Shown here piece after piece: positions 13,919 through 17,861 of a DNA stretch of 17,861 bases. Every line of letters starts with the position of its first letter. The first letter of the stretch is position 1. The notes beneath the pieces are model-generated. The model made no database searches. It was not told the origin of the DNA and worked only from the letters and a program-made list of their open reading frames with translations. This DNA comes from Clostridiales bacterium (GTDB lineage Bacteria; Bacillota; Clostridia; Oscillospirales; Acutalibacteraceae), in assembly GCA_019415925.1 (NCBI GenBank), contig DXYG01000053.1:1-17861 (forward strand), given 5' to 3'. A program made the translations under genes and the position numbers.

Positions 13919-15874
13919 TTACCGATGCTTGTTCTGTCGGACTTCACCCGAACGGTAGGCGTTAATCAGCTCTTTTAAGTCGCTTATTGATTCTTTTATT
14001 TTTGCGCCGTTATCGGTATCGCCTACAAGGATTCTCCTGTCTGCTACCTCAGAGGCAACTCTGTGCGTCTGCATATCAGTACAGTCTTTTATCGCCTCGC
14101 CGACTGAGCGAAACGGCTCGTGAGCGGTAAGCATAAGTCCGTAGGAATTGTAAATCAGAGTATAGCCTGCAATTCCCGTAACCTTGTGATACGGACGTGA
14201 AAAGCCGCCGTCAATGATTATTACTCTGCCGCCGCATTTTACGGGATTTTCACCCTCCTGATGATGTATGGGCACGTGACCGTTTATTATGTGCCTGTTC
14301 TCCCCTTTTACGCCAAATTCATCAAAGATTTTCTCGGCAGTTTCCCTGTTGTCAATCAGGGTGTAGTAAATGTCCTTTGTTTCAATGTGGGTGCTTTCAT
14401 CGGAAATAAAGTACCGTTCAAATGTGGTCATTTTATCTCTGCCGTAAAGTGGAGAATCGGCTCCGTTCCAGAGATACCAGAGTATATCCCTGCCGTTTTT
14501 CCTTTCAACTTCGTTTACTGACAGAAACGCCTTTCTTGCACAGCTTTCCAAGCTGTCGTACAGAGCCTTTCCACAGAGAGAATTTCCGAGTATATCGGTT
14601 TTGCGGAACTCACCGTCAGAGGTCATTGGAATACAGCCGTGAAACAGCAGATTGTTGTTTGTCACCTTATACAGACTGCCCTTGCTAAGCAAAAGACTGA
14701 TATGCTTTTTTAACTTTTCACAGCTTACAAAGGCGTATCTGAGTTTTCGTACGACTTCCTTTTCATCTTCCGTAAGCTCATACGGACAATCGGGACTGAC
14801 GGTCGGGAAATTGCCGTCGGTAAGATTATACCTTTTGCCGCCAAGCTCTATCGTTTTGTTTGCAAAATCAATCCTGTGCAAAAGCTTTCTGTGCTCCATT
14901 TTATATTCGGGGTGTTCGCTTATAAGCTGTCCCTCAAGCTTGAACTGAATAATTGAAATTGCCTTGTGAGCCTTCATTTCAAGCCTGATTTCGGAAGCGT
15001 CGCTGTTTTTGCTCCTGATTTTAAATTGCGTACAAGGGTCGTCGCCGTAGGTTTTCATAGCAAAGAGCATAAGCGGCAAAATGCTGATTCCGTAGCCGTT
15101 TTCAAGCACCGACACGTTATCGTACAAAAGGCTTGTACGTACAATGTTTGCAATGCAGGCTGTCTGTCCTGCCGACGCGCCCATCCACAAAACATCGTGG
15201 TTGCCCCACTGAATGTCAAGCGAGTGGTAATTGCAAAGGCGTTCCATAACAAAATGCGAGCCTGAGCCTCTGTCGTAAATGTCGCCGATAATATGGAGGT
15301 GGTCAATGACAAGGCGCTGAATAAGATTTGACATTTCCTCAATAAACTTGTCGGCGTATCCGATTTCGATAATTGTATTGATGATTTCCTCGTAATATGC
15401 GGTTTTGTTGAGAACCTCTTTTTTCTCTGTGATGAGCTCCTCAATTACATAATTAAAGCTGTCGGGAAGAGCCTTGCGGATTTTGGAGCGTGTGTACTTT
15501 GAAGAAACTGTACGGCAGACCGACACAAGTCTGTAAAGCGTTGTGCGGTACCAATCATAGGTATTCAGGCTTTCCGACTTTATATACTCAAGCTTTTCAA
15601 TCGGATAATAAATGAGCGACGCAAGCTCTTTCTTTTCTGATGATGAGAGAGTGTCACCGAAAACGTCGTTTATTTTCTTCATTACAGCGCCCGAGCCGTT
15701 TCGCAGAACGTGTGAAAAAGCCTTGTACTCTCCGTGAATATCGGAGAGAAAATGCTCCGTTCCTTTCGGCAGATTAAGAATTGACTGTAAATTTATAATT
15801 TCCGTTGCGGCACTGTCGATTGTGGGATACTGCATTGACAGACATTCCAGAAACCTCTTTTTATCTTTATTCAT
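13919..15874 (-). CDS. fbp: Fructose-1,6-bisphosphatase, class III
   Basis: A 651-residue cytosolic gluconeogenic enzyme (fructose 1,6-bisphosphate to fructose 6-phosphate) of the Firmicutes-specific class III family (PF06874), with normal family length. It belongs to the metallophosphatase fold: SDIHGE (44-49), GDIYDRG (197-203) and WGNHDVLWMGA (223-233) carry the metal ligands, and INGHVPIH and IIDGGFSRPYHKVTGIAG occur near the C-terminus. The ATG at 15874 has GGCGGTGA about five bases upstream. It is a single-gene unit with its own promoter and terminator. No allosteric domain beyond the family core was seen. Confidence 0.95.
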   Translation of the reverse strand: MNKDKKRFLECLSMQYPTIDSAATEIINLQSILNLPKGTEHFLSDIHGEYKAFSHVLRNGSGAVMKKINDVFGDTLSSSEKKELASLIYYPIEKLEYIKSESLNTYDWYRTTLYRLVSVCRTVSSKYTRSKIRKALPDSFNYVIEELITEKKEVLNKTAYYEEIINTIIEIGYADKFIEEMSNLIQRLVIDHLHIIGDIYDRGSGSHFVMERLCNYHSLDIQWGNHDVLWMGASAGQTACIANIVRTSLLYDNVSVLENGYGISILPLMLFAMKTYGDDPCTQFKIRSKNSDASEIRLEMKAHKAISIIQFKLEGQLISEHPEYKMEHRKLLHRIDFANKTIELGGKRYNLTDGNFPTVSPDCPYELTEDEKEVVRKLRYAFVSCEKLKKHISLLLSKGSLYKVTNNNLLFHGCIPMTSDGEFRKTDILGNSLCGKALYDSLESCARKAFLSVNEVERKNGRDILWYLWNGADSPLYGRDKMTTFERYFISDESTHIETKDIYYTLIDNRETAEKIFDEFGVKGENRHIINGHVPIHHQEGENPVKCGGRVIIIDGGFSRPYHKVTGIAGYTLIYNSYGLMLTAHEPFRSVGEAIKDCTDMQTHRVASEVADRRILVGDTDNGAKIKESISDLKELINAYRSGEVRQNKHR

Positions 15875-15913
15875 TGTTTCACCGCCATAATTATCAATAG
15901 AGAGGATAATATT

Positions 15914-15942
15914 ATTATAGCTTTTGCAGGCTAAATTATCAA
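15914..15942 (-). promoter_or_regulatory. Near-consensus promoter of fbp
   Basis: On the minus strand TTGATA, a 17-base spacer and TATAAT (perfect -10). The expected start near 15907 leaves a leader of about 32 bases. Confidence 0.8.
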
Positions 15943-15949
15943 GATAGCA

Positions 15950-15993
15950 AAACGGCTCCCGTATAATGCAAATGAATTACACGGAAGCCGTTT
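15950..15993 (-). terminator. Hairpin, probable terminator downstream of the truncated symporter
   Basis: Arms AAACGGCTCCCGT (15950-15962) and ACGGAAGCCGTTT (15981-15993) form 13 base pairs, with one mismatch on the plus strand that becomes G-U in minus-strand RNA. The T-tract on the minus strand is short (TTTTGC), so efficiency is uncertain. Confidence 0.6.
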
Positions 15994-16051
15994 GTTTATC
16001 CCGGGGGTTTTGGGATAATATTATGGAAAAGCAGTAATAAGCAATAAGGAA

Positions 16052-16363
16052 TTACTTTTTGTTGTATATTTCCTTGTTAAGAACACCCTCTTTGTGGCCT
16101 ACAATTACATTTGTAGCGGCGTCGCCTACTACGTTAAGTGTAATAACAGCCATACCGGGCAGGTAATTCATTGCAAGGACAAGCGAGTAACCAATCATAC
16201 AAAGCTCGGAATTAAATCCAAGTCCCATCATAACAACATACACCATAGTAGTTCCTGCTACGGGGATAGTGGGAGTACCGACTGCCGTACATATAGAAAG
16301 AAACGCTGTCAGAATCAAAGTCATCGGTGTTACATCAATTCCTGCCGCTGTTCCTATAAACGG
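16052..16363 (-). pseudogene. 5'-truncated dicarboxylate/amino acid:cation symporter (SDF family)
   Basis: Only the last ~100 residues of a normally ~400-residue sodium- or proton-coupled symporter (PF00375) remain. The frame resembles the family from about FIGTAAGIDV through the alanine/glycine-rich GTPTIPVAGTTM (compare the family's 'G.PGAG' loop) to NVVGDAATNVIVGHKEG near the end. The family-like frame is open only back to a TGA at 16391-16393. The largest ATG-started piece is 90 residues (from 16324). The missing part includes most of the transport core, so it cannot work as a symporter. A promoter and a ribosome-site-like AAGGAGAAG still stand just upstream of the break. Confidence 0.8.
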
Positions 16364-16367
16364 CTGA

Positions 16368-16402
16368 GGTCGGATACAAATACTTCTCCTTCAGCTCCGA
16401 CC
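16368..16402 (-). other. Short hairpin enclosing a ribosome-site-like sequence
   Basis: GGTCGGA and TCCGACC (7 base pairs) enclose AAGGAGAAG in minus-strand RNA, exactly at the break of the truncated symporter. It may be a remnant of leader regulation or simply chance. Confidence 0.35.
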
Positions 16403-16422
16403 TTCTGTTCTTTTATGTATAT

Positions 16423-16451
16423 ATTGTAACATAATTCAGAATAGAAGTAAA
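16423..16451 (-). promoter_or_regulatory. Candidate promoter left in front of the truncated symporter
   Basis: On the minus strand TTTACT, a 17-base spacer and TACAAT. It points into the remnant and suggests that the promoter and leader survived while the first three quarters of the gene were lost. Confidence 0.5.
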
Positions 16452-16478
16452 GAATTTTTTGTGAATTATATAAATAAT

Positions 16479-16727
16479 TTACTTGTCAATAGCCTCTGCC
16501 ATATCACGCATAGCGGCAACATCAGACGGGTCAAGCTCAAGGTCTACCGACTTAACATTAACTTCAATCTGAGCTACGGTTGTTAAACCGCTGAGCAGAT
16601 TAATGAAATCACCCTGTGCAAGAATCCATGCAAGCGCAAGGTTGGCAATAGTGCAGTTGTATTTCTCGCAAAAGGGCTTCCACTGCTCCATAACATCCAT
16701 AGCGGCCTTCATATTTTCGGGTAAGAA
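16479..16727 (-). pseudogene. 5'-truncated aldo/keto reductase
   Basis: The C-terminal ~80 residues of a normally ~320-residue NADPH-dependent aldo/keto reductase (PF00248). The visible family pattern is FLPENM...., then CTIANLALAWILAQG (compare 'PAQLALAWLLAQ'), LLSGLTTVAQIEVNV (compare 'IPGTK..QLEENV') and a final DPSDVAAMRDM helix. The catalytic Tyr/Lys/Asp/His part and most of the barrel are missing. Upstream the frame meets a TAG at 16740-16742. It is non-functional as a reductase. Confidence 0.8.
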
Positions 16728-16780
16728 AACGTGAATTTGCTAAGCTCAAAAGCAAAGCAATCTACAATCATACATAAATA

Positions 16781-16821
16781 AAATCCGAACTTTTCATCTC
16801 AATAAAAAGTTCGGATTTTTT
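16781..16821. terminator. Strong hairpin terminator between the reductase remnant and the barstar gene
   Basis: A 14-base-pair perfect stem (AAATCCGAACTTTT / AAAAGTTCGGATTT) with a 10-base loop, followed by a T-run on the plus strand and ATTT on the minus strand. On the minus strand it lies about 90 bases beyond the barstar stop and probably ends the toxin-immunity transcript. Confidence 0.75.
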
Positions 16822-16909
16822 GTGTTTGTCAGGGTTGAGCAAAAAGATGTTTTTGCCAAATTTTATGGTAGTTTCGAACCAACGAATTTATAATCCCTGC
16901 ATCACTTCA

Positions 16910-17206
16910 TTACTTTACAATATTCAAAACAATTTCACCAAATTCATTAGCAGCTTCCTTAAAAACAGTAATTATTTTATCAACCTCTTCTGATAACTGT
17001 AATGCCTGTATAGTTTGCGGTTGAAAAATAATAGTGATTTCCGCAGGAAGATACATAATACCTGTAATTGAATCCCATAAAGCGTCCAAATTTTGTCCAT
17101 ACCAATCCGGCAATTCTAAGACCGTTTGAATTCTTTGATGAATTTCCCCTAAATAATTGCATTCTGAAAAGTCCAAAATATATTTTTTTAATTCATCAGT
17201 TAACAT
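16910..17206 (-). CDS. Barstar-family RNase inhibitor (immunity protein)
   Basis: A 98-residue cytosolic protein of the barstar family (PF01337); Bacillus barstar is about 90. The diagnostic segment is LPDWYGQNLDALWDSITG (about 32-49), which keeps the aspartates (Asp41, Asp45) and aromatic residues that fill the barnase active site in the Bacillus pair. The ATG at 17206 has AGGAGG about eight bases upstream. It lies 15 bases after the toxin gene on the same strand. It should bind and block the RNase encoded just before it. It is visibly more AT-rich than the exporter and FBPase genes, consistent with mobile accessory origin. Confidence 0.92.
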   Translation of the reverse strand: MLTDELKKYILDFSECNYLGEIHQRIQTVLELPDWYGQNLDALWDSITGIMYLPAEITIIFQPQTIQALQLSEEVDKIITVFKEAANEFGEIVLNIVK

Positions 17207-17221
17207 TTCCTTTTCCTCCTT

Positions 17222-17821
17222 TTACTGCACCTGAACAAAAGTCATATAATGATCATAAGTTGCAAATATTAAGCCATCATTCGAATATAATATTCTATGG
17301 TGATTTCTATAACCGAAATCATAATTTATATCTGCTTCATACCATATTCTACCTTCTGCTATAGGAAGGTGTCCGTTTCTGTTTTGGAAAACATCCCCTC
17401 CTATCTGCATACCTGGCGCAACAATATTTAAATTTCCGAGTATAGGTGACCAACCCAATTTTTTAGCTGTCTTTTTTGTAATGTAACAATCCGGTAAAGC
17501 TCCTGTTTGTTTTAATACATAGTCAGCACCGGCAACTCCGTCTTGAGTAGCCCCTCCCGCATAAACAGCATCGATTTCAACAATTTCACAACGACAATTA
17601 TTATGAACCGGCGGTTGTTGAAGAGGTTGTTCATAGAATTTATATATTTTTCCATGACAGTTTCTACACACTAAACAAGTTTTCAAATCAAGAATTGCAA
17701 TCCAATTCTTGTATTCTTTGCTTTTATGAGTTTGAGGTACAAATAGTTCAATAAGATCTTTTTCAATGTGATTACATTTATCAGACTCCCAATAATATGT
17801 TTTTCTAACAATAATACTCAT
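17222..17821 (-). CDS. Barnase-type RNase toxin with phage-head-like Cys/His N-terminal module
   Basis: 199 residues. The ATG at 17821 is chosen because AAGGAG lies six bases upstream; an ATG at 17836 overlaps that site. The C-terminal ~110 residues closely follow Bacillus barnase: LPDCYITKK, GNLNIVAPG, IGGDVFQNR, ADINY, RILYS and TYDHYMTF. Barnase's catalytic residues are kept: Lys116 (Lys27), Glu162 (Glu73), Arg172 (Arg83), Arg176 (Arg87) and His191 (His102). It should cleave RNA. The N-terminal ~80 residues carry CLVCRNCHGK (Cys49, 52, 55) and HNNCRC (His73, Cys76, Cys78), the pattern of the C-terminal metal-binding part of phage head morphogenesis (Mu F / SPP1 gp7-like) proteins. There is no signal peptide, unlike Bacillus barnase. 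The barstar gene follows 15 bases later. Any upstream partner lies outside the window. Confidence 0.92.
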   Translation of the reverse strand: MSIIVRKTYYWESDKCNHIEKDLIELFVPQTHKSKEYKNWIAILDLKTCLVCRNCHGKIYKFYEQPLQQPPVHNNCRCEIVEIDAVYAGGATQDGVAGADYVLKQTGALPDCYITKKTAKKLGWSPILGNLNIVAPGMQIGGDVFQNRNGHLPIAEGRIWYEADINYDFGYRNHHRILYSNDGLIFATYDHYMTFVQVQ

Positions 17822-17861
17822 AATTTTCTCCTTCATATGATTTTAAAGGTTTGTCCTTTCA

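Noticed and set aside
1..17861. tRNA, rRNA, CRISPR arrays and transposase genes
   Set aside because: I looked for cloverleaf-like ends, rRNA-like stretches, regular spacer arrays and transposase motifs on both strands and found none I could support.

Overview
The window looks like chromosome from a gut Clostridia bacterium of the Ruminococcus / Oscillospiraceae type. The main pointers are a secreted starch-debranching enzyme that carries a dockerin (as in the starch-degrading 'amylosome' of Ruminococcus bromii), a Firmicutes-type class III fructose-1,6-bisphosphatase, a LytTR/DUF3021 pair, Gram-positive Shine-Dalgarno sites throughout, and short-stem intrinsic terminators. The species is an inference; nothing here fixes it.

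Layout, left to right. Positions 133-3891 (minus) encode a roughly 1250-residue type I pullulanase with starch-binding modules and an internal dockerin. A 0.5 kb gene-free stretch (3892-4405) holds a terminator and a dense cluster of palindromic repeats. Positions 4406-7911 (minus) are one tight operon: an ABC exporter (COG4586-type ATPase plus two ABC-2 permeases) followed by a potassium-channel-like membrane protein. A divergent promoter region (7912-8295) separates it from three plus-strand genes: a 71-residue small protein, a PflX-like radical SAM protein and a YeiH-family exporter (8296-10670). Positions 10886-13726 (minus) hold a LytTR regulator, a DUF3021 membrane protein and a second ABC-2 exporter, probably a self-regulated unit. 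Positions 13919-15874 (minus) encode the class III FBPase with its own near-consensus promoter. Positions 16052-16727 hold two 5'-truncated gene remnants (a dicarboxylate/sodium symporter and an aldo/keto reductase). The right end (16910-17821, minus) is a barnase-type RNase toxin followed by its barstar immunity protein. The toxin carries a Cys/His module like that of phage head morphogenesis proteins and has no signal peptide.

The most unusual signal is non-coding. Three copies of a ~125-base repeat (4281-4404, 9442-9561, 10671-10796) each start at the stop codon of a different, unrelated gene and share its orientation. Each has a hairpin, a conserved core around TATATAGGTAACGTTT, and a second hairpin followed by CTACG. 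The stem sequences differ completely between copies but stay complementary. Solo versions of the second hairpin, including a nested inverted element, sit at 4131-4267. The second strong signal is a pair of 9-base direct repeats with a 21-base period directly upstream of the -35 box of the LytTR gene. This is the layout expected of a LytTR autoregulation site.
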